A stretch of DNA of 64,000 nucleotides from Acidobacteriota bacterium (GCA_003385635.1 QQUY01000001.1:2333001-2397000), one strand, 5' to 3'. Shown: positions 8,439 to 18,064, counted from the stretch's first letter. Translations and numbers: made by a program. Notes: generated from the sequence alone by a model not told the origin.

Positions 8439-8611
8439 ATAAAGCGCAAGAGGAAGTCGGACGCCGACTTGCCAGAAGACTATTTGCGTTGGTTCTCTGT
8501 TAAAACGTTTAAGTACTGAAAAGGTTCCAAATCCGACGACATACGCGCCGCCAACACGCTGTCCCGACAACCCCTAAAGCTAACACGGTGCACAAGCGCT
8601 GTCAACGATTT

Positions 8612-8634
8612 AAACCCCGATGAAATCGGGGTTT
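8612..8634 (-). terminator. Terminator-like hairpin downstream of lon
   Basis: A perfect 10-base inverted repeat (AAACCCCGAT / ATCGGGGTTT) with a three-base loop lies about 70 bases beyond the lon stop. The T-run on the minus strand is short, so termination strength is uncertain. Confidence 0.6.
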
Positions 8635-8704
8635 GTCGTCGAAACGAGATTACAGGACCTGCGCTTTGAACCTTCAAAAATTGGTAATTCCAGTAAGTCT
8701 TAGG

Positions 8705-11086
8705 TCAGCCTGCCAGCGCAACATCCAAAACTTCCTGTACGTGATCGACAAACACAAAATTTAGGTCCTCCTCGATCTCCTTTGGAAGATCCACGAGGTT
8801 TCGCTCGTTCTGGGCAGGAAGAATCACTGTTTTGATCTTTGCTCGCCTGGCTGCGAGTAACTTCTCCTTGACGCCTCCGATCGGGAGCACGTTGCCACGC
8901 AACGTGATCTCGCCCGTCATCGCCACATCCTTTCTCACCTTCCTCCCAGAAAGCGCAGAAACAAGCGCGGTCGCCATCGTGATTCCGGCCGACGGTCCAT
9001 CCTTTGGGATCGCGCCTTCGGGAATGTGAACGTGGATGTCGTATTTGTCGAAATCTTCAGCGTCGATTCCGAGGCCTGCAGCGTTCGCTTTCGCATAGGA
9101 ATACGCGGCCTGGGCAGATTCCTGCATCACTTCGCCCAACTGACCTGTCAGCAGGAGCTTTCCTTTTCCCTTTGTCTTGATCGCTTCAATGAAGAGGATG
9201 TCGCCGCCGACTGCGGTCCACGCGAGGCCGACCACGATCCCGACCGCGTTTTTCTTAAGCGCTTGTTCTGGGAAAATCCGCGGAGTGCCGAGAAAATCGG
9301 GGGTGTTGGTCTTGTTGACCCTTACGGTTTTAAACCTCTTGCCAAGTACGGCCTTCTTCCGCGCAACCTTTCTGCAAACATTCCCGATCTCGCGTTCAAG
9401 ATGCCGGAGCCCCGCTTCCTGCGTGTATTCCTTGATTATCGACTTCAACGAAGTGTCGGCGAACCGTACGTCCTTCTTCGCAAGCCCGTTCTCCTCCACC
9501 TGTTTCGGAACAAGATGCCGTTTGGCGATCTCAAGCTTTTCCTCTTCGGTATAACCGGAAAGCTGGATCTTCTCCATTCGGTCGCGAAGCGCCGGCTGAA
9601 TCGTATCGAGCACATTCGCGGTCGTCATAAAAATGACGTTCGAAAGGTCGAAAGTCACGCCAAGGTAATTGTCCCGAAACGCGAAGTTCTGCTCAGGATC
9701 CAGCACTTCGAGAAGTGCTGAGCTCGGATCCCCCCGGAAGTCCGAACCTACCTTGTCGATCTCGTCAAGCATTATCAAGGGATTGTTGGTCTCGGCCTGT
9801 TGGATCGCCTGGACGATCCTGCCGGGCATCGCTCCTACATACGTCCGTCGGTGCCCGCGGATCTCAGCCTCGTCGTGGAGTCCTCCGAGCGAAAGCCTCA
9901 CGAATTTGCGGTTCAGCGCTCTTGCGATCGACCTCCCAAGCGAGGTCTTTCCGACTCCCGGCGGACCGACGAGACAAAGGATAGAACCCTTGGGCTTCTC
10001 CTTGAGTTTGCGGACTGCAAGGGCCTCGATGATCCTCTCCTTTACCTTCTCTAGCCCGTAGTGATCCTCGTCAAGTATGTCCTGTGCCTTCGTCAGGTTG
10101 AGGTTGTCCTTTGAAGATTTCGACCACGGAAGGGTGGTCATCACATCAAGCCAGTTCCTGAGCGTGGCGGTTTCGGCAGTATCGGGGTGCATGCGCTCAA
10201 GTTTCTTGAGCTGCCGGAGCGTCTCTTCTTCAGCCGTTTCGGGCATCTTCGCCTTAAACGTCCTTTCACGATAAAGATCGATCTCTTCGGACAGCTCGTT
10301 CCCTTCGCCAAGCTCGGTCTGAATGGCCTTTAACTGCTGTCTCAGGAAATACTCCCGCTGCGATCTGTCTATCTCGCCGCGGGCCTGGGTGTTTATCTCC
10401 TGCTGGACCGTCAGCACCTCGATCTCCTTGTTCAACAGATCGTTCACACGGCGCAAACGCTCGATCGGATCGAAGATATCCAGAACTGACTGTGCGTCTT
10501 CGACCTTCAGATCTATGTTCGAAGCACAAAGGTCCGCGAGCCGGCCCGGGTCCTCCAGGTTCGCAATGATCGCAAGAACTTCCGGAGAAATGTTCTTTCC
10601 GAGATTGGCAGCCTTTTCCATCGCCCCGCGCACATTTCGGACCAGTGCCTCGACTTCAAGCGACTCGGTCGCCGAAGTCGGTTCCGGAACCGGGGAAATA
10701 GCGCAGGATGAGTATTCACCCTTGTCCTTGATCTGTTTGACGTTTGCGCGTGAGAGGCCCTGGGTAAGGATCCGTATGCGGCCATCTGGGAGCTTGAGCA
10801 TCCTCATAATCACCGCCACCGTGCCGACATCGAAGACATCGTCCCTCTCCGGATCCTCCTTGTCGGCGTCCTTTTGAGAAACCAAAAGGATCATCCTGTT
10901 GCGGCTGAGCGCTTCATCGACAGCTCGTATTGACCTGTCCCTGGAAACAAACAGAGGCACGATCATAAATGGATAGATCACGATGTCGCGCAGAGGCAGG
11001 ACGGGAAGTTCGTCCGGTATCTGCATCAGTGTCTCTGTTACTTCGGATTCGTCCAGCTGTTCCGAAAAATCTCCAAGCTCGTCCAT
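8705..11086 (-). CDS. lon: ATP-dependent endopeptidase Lon
   Basis: This cytoplasmic AAA+ serine protease degrades damaged and regulatory proteins. Domains in order: the N-terminal LON substrate-binding domain ([21 protein letters not shown] from about residue 28), a coiled-coil linker ([22 protein letters not shown]), and an AAA+ domain with Walker [10 protein letters not shown] and Walker [11 protein letters not shown]. The C-terminal protease domain has the catalytic dyad Ser699 ([10 protein letters not shown]) and Lys742 ([10 protein letters not shown]), 43 residues apart as in E. coli Lon. At 793 residues it is full length. Downstream of an hsp20 gene on the same strand, it forms a small proteostasis neighbourhood. 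A stem-loop between the two suggests separate transcripts. Confidence 0.97.
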   Translation of the reverse strand: MDELGDFSEQLDESEVTETLMQIPDELPVLPLRDIVIYPFMIVPLFVSRDRSIRAVDEALSRNRMILLVSQKDADKEDPERDDVFDVGTVAVIMRMLKLPDGRIRILTQGLSRANVKQIKDKGEYSSCAISPVPEPTSATESLEVEALVRNVRGAMEKAANLGKNISPEVLAIIANLEDPGRLADLCASNIDLKVEDAQSVLDIFDPIERLRRVNDLLNKEIEVLTVQQEINTQARGEIDRSQREYFLRQQLKAIQTELGEGNELSEEIDLYRERTFKAKMPETAEEETLRQLKKLERMHPDTAETATLRNWLDVMTTLPWSKSSKDNLNLTKAQDILDEDHYGLEKVKERIIEALAVRKLKEKPKGSILCLVGPPGVGKTSLGRSIARALNRKFVRLSLGGLHDEAEIRGHRRTYVGAMPGRIVQAIQQAETNNPLIMLDEIDKVGSDFRGDPSSALLEVLDPEQNFAFRDNYLGVTFDLSNVIFMTTANVLDTIQPALRDRMEKIQLSGYTEEEKLEIAKRHLVPKQVEENGLAKKDVRFADTSLKSIIKEYTQEAGLRHLEREIGNVCRKVARKKAVLGKRFKTVRVNKTNTPDFLGTPRIFPEQALKKNAVGIVVGLAWTAVGGDILFIEAIKTKGKGKLLLTGQLGEVMQESAQAAYSYAKANAAGLGIDAEDFDKYDIHVHIPEGAIPKDGPSAGITMATALVSALSGRKVRKDVAMTGEITLRGNVLPIGGVKEKLLAARRAKIKTVILPAQNERNLVDLPKEIEEDLNFVFVDHVQEVLDVALAG

Positions 11087-11132
11087 AAGTGAATAATGTT
11101 AATTAAATTGAATTCAAAGGGCAAAAACGTAA

Positions 11133-11157
11133 GCCGCCGATATTATGCATCGGCGGC
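11133..11157 (-). terminator. Hairpin between hsp20 and lon
   Basis: The inverted repeat GCCGCCGAT / ATCGGCGGC with a seven-base loop is followed on the minus strand by TTACG and then five T residues. It is consistent with a terminator or attenuator after the small heat-shock gene. Confidence 0.6.
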
Positions 11158-11183
11158 GCGTCCATTTTTCGGGCCTCAAATGG

Positions 11184-11684
11184 CTATTCGGATTGTCCGC
11201 CCTCGTCAGCGATCACGTCCACTTTGACAGATTTCCCGCGCCGGTCTATCAGTTTCGGTAGCCTCAGATGGAGCACTCCGTCGCGCAGCTCAGCGCTTAC
11301 TTCGTTGATATTTACCGCCCACCGAAGAATGATCCGGCGGTGAAACCTTCCATATCTTCTCTCGCAGCAGAAATGCGAGGTCGCACGCTCTGTCACCGGA
11401 GAATGTGCCTTGTCACCCTCCAAGACGATCTCCTTAGCGCTTACGGTTAGTTCGATCGATTCCCTTCTGACGCCGGGAAGCTCGAACCAGACCGACACCG
11501 TGTTCTTGTTCTCACAAATATCGACCGGCGGCGCAAACGTGTCATAAGCATCCGAGGTCTCGGTCTCCATTGCCTCGTCGATGGCTGCTACAAGTCTCTC
11601 GACGCGAGAACGAAGTCTTTCAAGCTCCATCTTCTCGATATCGGCGATCGTACCGACCATTTTTTGGCGAACCGACTTCATCAT
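11184..11684 (-). CDS. Hsp20/alpha-crystallin small heat-shock protein
   Basis: This is an ATP-independent holdase chaperone. The alpha-crystallin domain occupies about residues 45-155, beginning at PPVDICENKNTVSVWFELPG and containing the conserved ELPGV and the A-x-L-x-x-G-V-L motif (AELRDGVLHLRLPK). The N-terminal arm is helical (KMELERLRSRVERLVAAIDEA). It lacks a clear C-terminal I-x-I motif but has VKVDV. Two adjacent ATGs (11684 and 11681) are possible starts behind AGGGAG. Position upstream of lon suggests stress-related expression, although no CIRCE or sigma-32 site was recognised. Confidence 0.9.
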   Translation of the reverse strand: MMKSVRQKMVGTIADIEKMELERLRSRVERLVAAIDEAMETETSDAYDTFAPPVDICENKNTVSVWFELPGVRRESIELTVSAKEIVLEGDKAHSPVTERATSHFCCERRYGRFHRRIILRWAVNINEVSAELRDGVLHLRLPKLIDRRGKSVKVDVIADEGGQSE

Positions 11685-11705
11685 TGGCTCCCTAATCCGG
11701 TGTTC

Positions 11706-12191
11706 TCAGGCGGTCTTCTTGCTCTTCTTCTTTGGCTTTCGCGACCGTACAAGATACTTGAGCTCAGTCATGAATTCCGAAACATCCTCAAACTCAAGAT
11801 AAACCGAGGCAAATCTAACATATGCGACTTTGTCGAGCTTCTTGAGCTCTTTCATTATTATTTTGCCGAGTTCGTTCGTGGGGCGCTCACGGTCAGCCGA
11901 ATCCTGTACGAACTTTTCGACAGAATCGACTATCTCTTCGAGTTGAACGGCTGAGATCGGGCGTTTCTCGCTTGCCCTAAGGAGGCCGCTCATCAGCTTG
12001 TTTCGGTCGAACTTCTCCCGGCGGCCGTCCTTTTTGACCACCATGTAGGGGATCTCATCGATCCGTTCGTATGAGGTAAACCGCCTCCCGCAGGACAGAC
12101 ATTCCCGCCTCCGGCGTATCGAATCCGCGTCCTTCGATTCCCGCGAATCAACCACTTTGTCCTCAGTGTTTCCGCAGAAGGGGCATCGCAT
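11706..12191 (-). CDS. nrdR: Transcriptional repressor NrdR
   Basis: This zinc-ribbon plus ATP-cone repressor controls ribonucleotide reductase genes in response to ATP/dATP. The zinc ligands are Cys3, Cys6, Cys31 and Cys34 (MRCPFCG and CLSCGRRFTSYE). The ATP-cone follows from about residue 48 (PYMVVKKDGRREKFDRNKLMSGL). At 161 residues it is the normal length (usually about 150-165) with a lysine-rich tail. The gene ends 21 bases before the hsp20 start. No NrdR box was identified in the window. Confidence 0.95.
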   Translation of the reverse strand: MRCPFCGNTEDKVVDSRESKDADSIRRRRECLSCGRRFTSYERIDEIPYMVVKKDGRREKFDRNKLMSGLLRASEKRPISAVQLEEIVDSVEKFVQDSADRERPTNELGKIIMKELKKLDKVAYVRFASVYLEFEDVSEFMTELKYLVRSRKPKKKSKKTA

Positions 12192-12246
12192 AAATTGTAC
12201 GTGGCTAAATTAATGAGGGTGCGAACGACGATGGCAAGAACCTGGT

Positions 12247-13320
12247 CTACTCACGGGCACGGCCGTCAGCAACCAGACGCTTTTCGTCACGCTCAAGGTC
12301 TTCGACCGACGTTACAGACGACAGAAGATGCTTGATTCCGGCGATACTAATATCTCCTCGCAGGAAGTAGTATAACCCAAAAATGACGGCAGGGGCGAAA
12401 TACACCAGGTGCATAACTATCGAGACGGCAACGGCGGTGTCTCTGGGAGTGTTGAGAAAGATAAGGCCTCCCGCAGTCGCCGCGTGGAACGCTCCCGCAG
12501 CTCCGCCCGGCGTCGGCACAAGAGAACCGACCGCAGCCCAACCCATCACGAACAGAGCTCCGGTGAGATCGTACGGCAGATCAAATGCGAGCATCACCAA
12601 CCACGTCGGAACTGCAATGGCCAGCCATAGCAGTATGGTCCATCCCGTAACGTTTGCGATCTCGCGCCAGTCCTTCAGAATGTCGAGTGAGAACGCCAGC
12701 TGCCGCATCAGGCTCAAGATAATCCTCCTGATCCTTCGAGGAAAATACTTGAAGCTCAGCATTTTCTCAACAAACTGTATAGCCCTTACCGAGACCCTGT
12801 TAAACACCCACAGGCCAACAAAACCGGCCAAGATTCCGACAAGCATCAGATAGCCGCCGATCCTGACATACTCGAACTCAGCCTCCTTCCCTGCCGGAGG
12901 CGAGAACCACAGAAGATTTACGGCGAAGAAGCAGGTGAGCGCAGCGAGATCGAAGATCCGTTCAAGCCCGAGAGTAACGAGTGCCGCCGAAGGCCTGACC
13001 CGGCGATCTCGCATAGGAAGCCACATCGGACGGACTATTTCGCCCGCTCTTCCGATAAAGAAAAGGGCTGTGAACCCCACGGTTGTGGTAGCGAAAAGCT
13101 CTTTGAGCGAGGTTTCAGTGATCGGTTCTAGAAGTACCTGCCAGCGCTTCGCTCTCACAAGATAACCGAGGCAGACGATCAACACCGCCGGTACGAGATA
13201 GATCGCACGAGCTTTCGTCAGACTGTCCCAAACCTGTTGCCAGTCAATGTTCCTGCCAACCAACCAAATGATCAGCACCGTGATCAGCAGGAGAATCAGA
13301 AATCGTATGTACTTGCTCAA
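12247..13320 (-). CDS. Flippase-like / lysylphosphatidylglycerol synthase TM-region family membrane protein
   Basis: This integral membrane protein of the UPF0104/YbhN family has about eight hydrophobic segments. The first is FLILLLITVLIIWLVG near residues 7-22. The family motifs RAKRWQVLLEPI (residues 56-67), FTALFFIGRAGEIVRPMWLP and VPTPGGAAGAFHAA are present. Members are thought to move or sense lipids or lipid-linked sugars; the substrate here is unknown. It lacks the C-terminal catalytic domain of MprF, so it is not a lysyl-PG synthase. The gene lies 55 bases upstream of nrdR and may share its transcript. The divergent sigma-factor gene starts 259 bases away. Confidence 0.8.
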   Translation of the reverse strand: MSKYIRFLILLLITVLIIWLVGRNIDWQQVWDSLTKARAIYLVPAVLIVCLGYLVRAKRWQVLLEPITETSLKELFATTTVGFTALFFIGRAGEIVRPMWLPMRDRRVRPSAALVTLGLERIFDLAALTCFFAVNLLWFSPPAGKEAEFEYVRIGGYLMLVGILAGFVGLWVFNRVSVRAIQFVEKMLSFKYFPRRIRRIILSLMRQLAFSLDILKDWREIANVTGWTILLWLAIAVPTWLVMLAFDLPYDLTGALFVMGWAAVGSLVPTPGGAAGAFHAATAGGLIFLNTPRDTAVAVSIVMHLVYFAPAVIFGLYYFLRGDISIAGIKHLLSSVTSVEDLERDEKRLVADGRARE

Positions 13321-13579
13321 ATCCGAATGCTAAATCAGAGCGGGACCAGTTGTTGAGATTGGCCGGTTGAAACCAGCAGTGAGTGGCCCCGGGGAACAAA
13401 CAGAAACCATACCAAACTAGAACGATCAACGGCAATCACAGCGCTTGTCATAAAGACCTAAAGGATATTAAATTTTCGGTGGAACTTTTCAACTGTCCTT
13501 TCGTAAGGCAACACTGTCGAACAGGTCGGTTTTTCCCGGTTGCCGGGAAGCTCGGGTTCCTAGATAAGGAGAGTAAGCC

Positions 13580-14173
13580 TTGGAGGCCGTAAAAGCGGAC
13601 ACAAACAACAACGGAGCGGAACTGGTCAGGCGATGCCGTGCGGGAGACGGTGCCGCCTGGGAAGAGATCGTTCAAAGTTACTCCCGCAGGATCTTTAATC
13701 TTGCGTATCGTTTCACGTCGAGCGTCGAAGCGGCGGAAGATCTTACGCAGGAAGTATTTGTAAGGATCCACAAGACGCTCGATCAATACGACCCCAAACA
13801 GGGCAACTTGTCGAACTGGCTGATGCGGCTGGCCAGGAATCTAATAATCGACGATTACCGGCATCGACAGCGAAACCCGCAAAATTCGATGGCGGATACG
13901 GTCGACAAGCATTCGTTCCACTTGCGGGCAGTAGGAACATCGGCGCAAAAGCAGGTCGAACGCCGCGAGCTATGCAACCAGGTTCAGCAAGGCATCGACA
14001 AACTTCCCCCGGATCTTCGGACGTGCGTGATCCTTAGGGACATCGAAGAACTGACATACAGAGAGATCGTAGATTTGCTCGCGATCCCGGAAGGCACGGT
14101 CAAGTCGCGCATCAACCGCGGAAGGATCGAGCTCGCCAAGATCTTGAGAAGGATGAGGGTAGTAGAGATCTGA
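13580..14173 (+). CDS. ECF-type RNA polymerase sigma factor
   Basis: This is a group 4 sigma-70 factor. Region 2 is visible as FNLAYRFTSSVEAAEDLTQEVF with the -10 recognition segment WLMRLARNLIIDDYRHRQR. Region 4 is LPPDLRTCVILRDIEELTYREI followed by the helix-turn-helix IPEGTVKSRINRGR. The start is TTG at 13580, chosen because an AAGGAG lies 8 bases upstream and no better ATG exists. It heads a plus-strand operon with a zinc-finger anti-sigma factor 67 bases downstream, the classic pairing for membrane-stress ECF factors. A histidine-containing linker of about 35 residues separates the two regions. The regulon is unknown. Confidence 0.93.
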   Translation: MEAVKADTNNNGAELVRRCRAGDGAAWEEIVQSYSRRIFNLAYRFTSSVEAAEDLTQEVFVRIHKTLDQYDPKQGNLSNWLMRLARNLIIDDYRHRQRNPQNSMADTVDKHSFHLRAVGTSAQKQVERRELCNQVQQGIDKLPPDLRTCVILRDIEELTYREIVDLLAIPEGTVKSRINRGRIELAKILRRMRVVEI

Positions 14174-14240
14174 ATCAAATCCGACAGAGTTGTGACGACT
14201 GTCGGAACCCGAAGACGGGAACGGAAATCGGTTAAAAACG

Positions 14241-14954
14241 ATGAACGGAAGAGAAAAGAAGATCGGCTGTAATGCTTTTGAGGAAAATCTCACGGATTAC
14301 CTCGACCGCGCCCTCGACGGCGAGAGTCAGCGCGCGATGGCTTCGCATTCGCTTGAATGCCCTCTCTGCCATTCGCTGCTGAACGACGTAAAAGACACGC
14401 TTGCAGCGTGCAAGGAGATCGCATCGCCGGAGAACCATCTGACCGGACTCGAAGCAAAGATACTTGAACGAACGATTCCCGAGTCGGCGATGCGTTGTGA
14501 AGAATTTGAAGACTCGCTGACCGATTATCTGGACGGATTTCTCCCTGCCACTTTATTCCACAGATGGGAACGGCATGCGGTTCTGTGCGAGAGCTGCACG
14601 GACCTCCCGGGAGAAGTGGTCCGGTCGATCGCCGCTTGCTACACGTACAAACTCGATGAGCTGCCGCTCCCCGAAGGACTGAACGAAAGGATTCTCGAGA
14701 TCACCATCGGAACGACGGTCGCTTCGGAGCTCAAGCCCTCCGCGATCTCTCGTTTGAAGGAATGGATCTGGGAGATCAAGGTCCCGATCGCAGTACCACA
14801 GCTTGCCCCGGTCGCGATGATGCTGCTTTTCGCGGCCCTGTTCTTTGGGCAGACTGGTGGAGGCTCTATCGGAGGCATGTACCAGAAGAGCGTTGAGCTT
14901 GCGGGACAGACTTATCAACAGGGAGCCGAGATGGTTCTTGGGAAGGACAACTAG
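14241..14954 (+). CDS. Anti-sigma factor with two zinc-finger (zf-HC2-like) modules and one TM segment
   Basis: The N-terminal half carries two copies of the anti-sigma zinc-binding pattern. The first is Cys10...His36-x3-Cys40-x2-Cys43, and the second Cys85...His111-x3-Cys115-x2-Cys118. Each is preceded by a similar helix (EENLTDYLD and EDSLTDYLD), so the domain has been duplicated. A single hydrophobic segment (LAPVAMMLLFAALFFGQ) around residues 191-207 would anchor it in the membrane, leaving a short extracytoplasmic tail rich in Gly and Gln. The partner is almost certainly the sigma factor immediately upstream. Tandem zinc modules in one anti-sigma factor are unusual; the second may hold another sigma factor or be a sensor. 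Confidence 0.85.
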   Translation: MNGREKKIGCNAFEENLTDYLDRALDGESQRAMASHSLECPLCHSLLNDVKDTLAACKEIASPENHLTGLEAKILERTIPESAMRCEEFEDSLTDYLDGFLPATLFHRWERHAVLCESCTDLPGEVVRSIAACYTYKLDELPLPEGLNERILEITIGTTVASELKPSAISRLKEWIWEIKVPIAVPQLAPVAMMLLFAALFFGQTGGGSIGGMYQKSVELAGQTYQQGAEMVLGKDN

Positions 14955-14993
14955 ACAACCGAGTGAGCAAAGGGTAGCGGGGAAGATCTTACG

Positions 14994-15752
14994 ATGAATT
15001 GTGCATACCACACAGCCATAATGGCGAACGTCAACTGCAACGGCTGCGGCAAGGCGCTTTGCCCTTCCTGCGATCACAGAATCAAGGGTTTCCCCTACTG
15101 CCAGGATTGCATTGTCGCCGGTGTGGAATTGCTACGGAATAAACACCAGGCTTTTTACGTTCCGATAGTAAAGCGTCAGACATCGCCATTTATTGCGGCT
15201 CTTCTATCCGTCTGCCCTGGACTTGGTGCAGCGTACAACGGCCAGACATCCAAGGCGCTGGTCCATTTTCTCGCAACCGTCGGTCTTTTTCAGATGGCAA
15301 TCCTTAGCGGAGGAATGGCGATCTTTGTTTTGGGGTTCTTTGGAATGTGGGTTTTTACCGGCCTCGACGCTTGGCGAACAGCTCAGATGATACGCTCCGG
15401 GGTAACCTCCGAGGATGCCCAGGACGTGCTGATTCAACGGTTCAATGGAAACGCTGGTCTCTGGGGAGTTGTACTAACCGTAATAGGAGTTTCTTTCGTC
15501 CTTTCGACATTCTTCAATATCCAGCTCCTTGTTAATTTTATTCTTCCGGCACTTTTGATCGGACTCGGGATGTATCTCCTGCGTCAGATGCTTACGCGTC
15601 CCGGATCAGGATTCAGGAGAGCGGGCGGATTTGGCGGACTGCTGATGAAGAGGGCCGGAAATAACTTCGACGATGTCGGGGACGGTCCGGGGTCATTTGA
15701 AGCAGGAACCGGCTATCGAAACGCCGGCTCAAGGCGATGGAAAGACCGTTGA
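14994..15752 (+). CDS. B-box-type zinc-finger membrane protein
   Basis: The first 45 residues form a Cys/His-rich zinc-binding domain of B-box type (CAYH, CNGCGKALCPSCDHR, YCQDC). After it come about four hydrophobic segments: FIAALLSVCPGLGAAYNG, FLATVGLFQMAILSGGMAIF, VVLTVIGVSFVLSTFF and LLVNFILPALLIGLGMYLL. The C-terminus is glycine-rich and hydrophilic. The third gene of the sigma/anti-sigma operon, it starts 39 bases after the anti-sigma stop. Similar proteins are common in Acidobacteria and Cyanobacteria, but no function is established. A membrane-associated regulatory or scaffold role in the same stress circuit is inferred from position only. Confidence 0.65.
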   Translation: MNCAYHTAIMANVNCNGCGKALCPSCDHRIKGFPYCQDCIVAGVELLRNKHQAFYVPIVKRQTSPFIAALLSVCPGLGAAYNGQTSKALVHFLATVGLFQMAILSGGMAIFVLGFFGMWVFTGLDAWRTAQMIRSGVTSEDAQDVLIQRFNGNAGLWGVVLTVIGVSFVLSTFFNIQLLVNFILPALLIGLGMYLLRQMLTRPGSGFRRAGGFGGLLMKRAGNNFDDVGDGPGSFEAGTGYRNAGSRRWKDR

Positions 15753-15844
15753 TTCTTGCCCTTTGTGGCAAAGCCGCAAACGGGCGTGTATACTTTGTAT
15801 AAGGCTTGCTTCGATGATCAAGCATTTCTAAGAGGTTCAAAGCT

Positions 15845-16057
15845 ATGTCAACTTGGATGGTTACCGCAGGGAAATGGGGAAGCATTTTCGTCATCCTCGC
15901 CCTCATAATCACATTACTTAAACAGATCATCGGGTTCATCGGATTCCTGACGACGATCATAAAGGTCGGAATCATCTTGGTCTTCGTGGCCCTGTTTCTG
16001 GGAGTTGGTCTGCTCGTGCTCAAGAGCTGGAAGTCTTCCAAGCGAAAGGAAGATTGA
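15845..16057 (+). CDS. Small hydrophobic membrane protein
   Basis: A 70-residue protein with two probable membrane segments (GSIFVILALIITLLKQIIGFIGF and VGIILVFVALFLGVGLLVL) and a charged C-terminal tail ending SSKRKED. An AGAGG lies at a good distance before the ATG. It sits 92 bases after the B-box protein and may be the last gene of the sigma-factor operon. No family is recognised. Confidence 0.6.
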   Translation: MSTWMVTAGKWGSIFVILALIITLLKQIIGFIGFLTTIIKVGIILVFVALFLGVGLLVLKSWKSSKRKED

Positions 16058-16306
16058 CCGGTTTCCTACCTTTGAACCGCAGACGGAAAAGCATTTGCAG
16101 CCGAGACCTTTTCCTCAAGGGTCGTTCTTCGGTTGAACAGCGTTGCCGTATGTGTTACGTTCACCGTTACGTCTGAGAAAAATACTTCCGAATTAGGAAC
16201 TAAGATTCCTGAAGGTATCGCTTTGTTTTAAAGCTGATATCAATTTCTACTTTGTGGGCGAGAGTCCTTCAGGAAATCGACCAAACTAAGGAGCGACATT
16301 TTTTTG

Positions 16307-17128
16307 ATGCGTCTTAAGAACGGCAATTATTGTTTCATCGTTTCACATACAAAGAAGAACAAAGCTTTTGTTAGAAGAATAGAGGTTTCTCGCAGAGCAC
16401 TTCACACGTTTGCGGGATCAGCAGCAATTCTCATATTTGGGGCAGTAGCTGCGTTTACGTTTTTAGGGGCTTCGGGTCTTCAAGCGACGACATCCGGAGC
16501 CCTTTCTGCGAATAGCCTTCAACAAGACCCTACGCTCAGCCAGGCGGGCGTGTCATACGTCGACTATTCCAGACCGGAATCAGCACTTGATTTCGCACAG
16601 AACTCAGGCGGACCGTTTGACGGAAGTTTTCAGCTGACGGCCACAGATACTGCAGCTGAAGAGAAGGATATTGAGAAAAGACTGCAGCTGATCGAAACAA
16701 CCTCCAATCCCAAGTTCCTTCCCACGATCTGGGCACATTTAGGAAAGATCAATAACGAATTCGGGTTCAGGCGAAATCCGTTCGGTGGAAGATCCTACGA
16801 ATTTCACGCGGGTATGGACATTGACGGTGACCGCGGCGACATTATTGTCGCGCCGGCGCACGGCATAATCGCTGAAGCTGGCTGGAAAGGCGGATACGGA
16901 TATATGATCGAGATCGATCACGGCAACGGCCTTAAAACCCGGTACGGCCATCTTTCCAAGCTTGAAGTCAAAGAAGGCGAACCCATCGAACGCGGCCAAT
17001 TGATCGGATTTGTGGGTTCCACAGGACGCTCGACCGGTCCTCATCTACATTACGAGCTGAGGCTTGACGAAAAGCCGATAAATCCGCGACGCTTTCTTCC
17101 GCCCGAGCCGACCGAGATTCGAAGTTAG
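16307..17128 (+). CDS. M23-family peptidoglycan endopeptidase, membrane-anchored
   Basis: This LytM-type zinc endopeptidase cuts peptide bridges in the cell wall. I place the start at ATG 16307; a TTG at 16304 is better spaced from the AAGGAG at 16288. The cytoplasmic N-terminus is basic, and a transmembrane segment lies at about 37-55 (AGSAAILIFGAVAAFTFLG). The catalytic domain from about 146 to 263 has the zinc ligands His167 and Asp171 (HAGMDIDG) and His248 (GPHLHYEL), with His215 (RYGHL) completing the site. All catalytic residues are intact, so it is an enzyme and not an EnvC/NlpD-like activator. A strong terminator follows. Confidence 0.9.
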   Translation: MRLKNGNYCFIVSHTKKNKAFVRRIEVSRRALHTFAGSAAILIFGAVAAFTFLGASGLQATTSGALSANSLQQDPTLSQAGVSYVDYSRPESALDFAQNSGGPFDGSFQLTATDTAAEEKDIEKRLQLIETTSNPKFLPTIWAHLGKINNEFGFRRNPFGGRSYEFHAGMDIDGDRGDIIVAPAHGIIAEAGWKGGYGYMIEIDHGNGLKTRYGHLSKLEVKEGEPIERGQLIGFVGSTGRSTGPHLHYELRLDEKPINPRRFLPPEPTEIRS

Positions 17129-17150
17129 AGAGCAGTTCAAGGTTCAAAGC

Positions 17151-17188
17151 AAAAGGTTCAATGAGAAATACACTCATTGAACCTTTTT
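17151..17188 (+). terminator. Strong rho-independent terminator after the M23 gene
   Basis: A 15-base inverted repeat (AAAAGGTTCAATGAG paired with CTCATTGAACCTTTT) with a six-base loop runs straight into a T tract. It lies 23 bases after the M23 stop. A second perfect palindrome (GCAGAAGATC / GATCTTCTGC) follows at 17202-17225, before the convergent mtgA. Confidence 0.9.
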
Positions 17189-17275
17189 TCTGTATGGCTG
17201 TGCAGAAGATCTAATGATCTTCTGCGAGGAGCCACTTCATTGATCAATGAACAAAAGGCACCGGTAAATGCGCGA

Positions 17276-18064
17276 CTATCTCCTGCGCTTTCGTGGTGTG
17301 CCATCCGATGGAAGTCGCACTGACCGAAGATATTTCTGAAGAATCCTCTGCCGGGCACGGACTCTTCTCGGGTTCTTCTTCGGGTTGAATACATTTAGAG
17401 GGCTGGGTATCATCGCGGCCAAGTAAGCTGCTTCAGCCGCTGAGAGGTTGGATGCGCTCTTCTTAAAGAAGTGCCTTGAAGCCGCTTCCGCTCCGTAAAT
17501 TCCGTCGCCCCATTCGATGACGTTCAGATAGAGCTCAAGAATCCGCGTTTTGGACAGCTCGCGTTCCATGAAGTAAGTGATCGCGGCTTCTCGGCCCTTT
17601 CGAAGAAAATTGCGGTCCTCGGAAAGATAGAGATTTTTGGCAAGCTGTTGGGTGATAGTCGAGGCTCCGCGCTTGAAACTCGGCATCGGCGGAATCCAGC
17701 TATCCGGGTCATAGTCTCCGGCTTCTTTTGCCTCTTTTTCGCCTTCTTTCACAGCTTCGTCCCAAGCCTTCTGGATCGCTTCCCAATCAAAACCCTCGTG
17801 CTCAAAAAAGCGCGCATCTTCGCCTGCGATCACCGCCCTTTGTAGATTCGTGGAGATCTGCGAGATCGGCTGCCAGATCATTTCCTTTTTCGGCTTCTTT
17901 CCGTCGGATTCCGCCTCCGACAATCTGTACTCGATCAAAGAAGTAGTTTCAGGATTTTCTGTCCTCAACTTTGAGATGCTTGGAAAAGTCAGGAATTCGT
18001 ACGCTAACCAAACAACGAGAGCACCGATGAGGATGCTGAAGAGTATCTTTGTGAAACGCCACAT
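17276..18064 (-). CDS. mtgA: Monofunctional biosynthetic peptidoglycan transglycosylase
   Basis: This GT51 glycosyltransferase polymerises lipid II into glycan strands without a transpeptidase domain. An N-terminal membrane anchor (FTKILFSILIGALVVWLAYEF) is followed by the GT51 motifs. These are EDARFFEHEGFDW with catalytic Glu82, KRGASTITQQLAKNLYL, ERELSKTRILELYLNVIEWG with the second acid, and AAEAAYLAAMIPSP. At 262 residues from ATG 18064 it is the normal length; a TTG three codons upstream is possible. It faces the M23 peptidase gene tail to tail and lies 58 bases from the CrtI-like gene on the same strand. Confidence 0.93.
   Translation of the reverse strand: MWRFTKILFSILIGALVVWLAYEFLTFPSISKLRTENPETTSLIEYRLSEAESDGKKPKKEMIWQPISQISTNLQRAVIAGEDARFFEHEGFDWEAIQKAWDEAVKEGEKEAKEAGDYDPDSWIPPMPSFKRGASTITQQLAKNLYLSEDRNFLRKGREAAITYFMERELSKTRILELYLNVIEWGDGIYGAEAASRHFFKKSASNLSAAEAAYLAAMIPSPLNVFNPKKNPRRVRARQRILQKYLRSVRLPSDGTPRKRRR

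Noticed and set aside
17202-17225. Attachment site or integron-like site at the GCAGAAGATC palindrome
   Set aside because: No integrase or direct repeat partner; more likely part of the intergenic terminator region between convergent genes.
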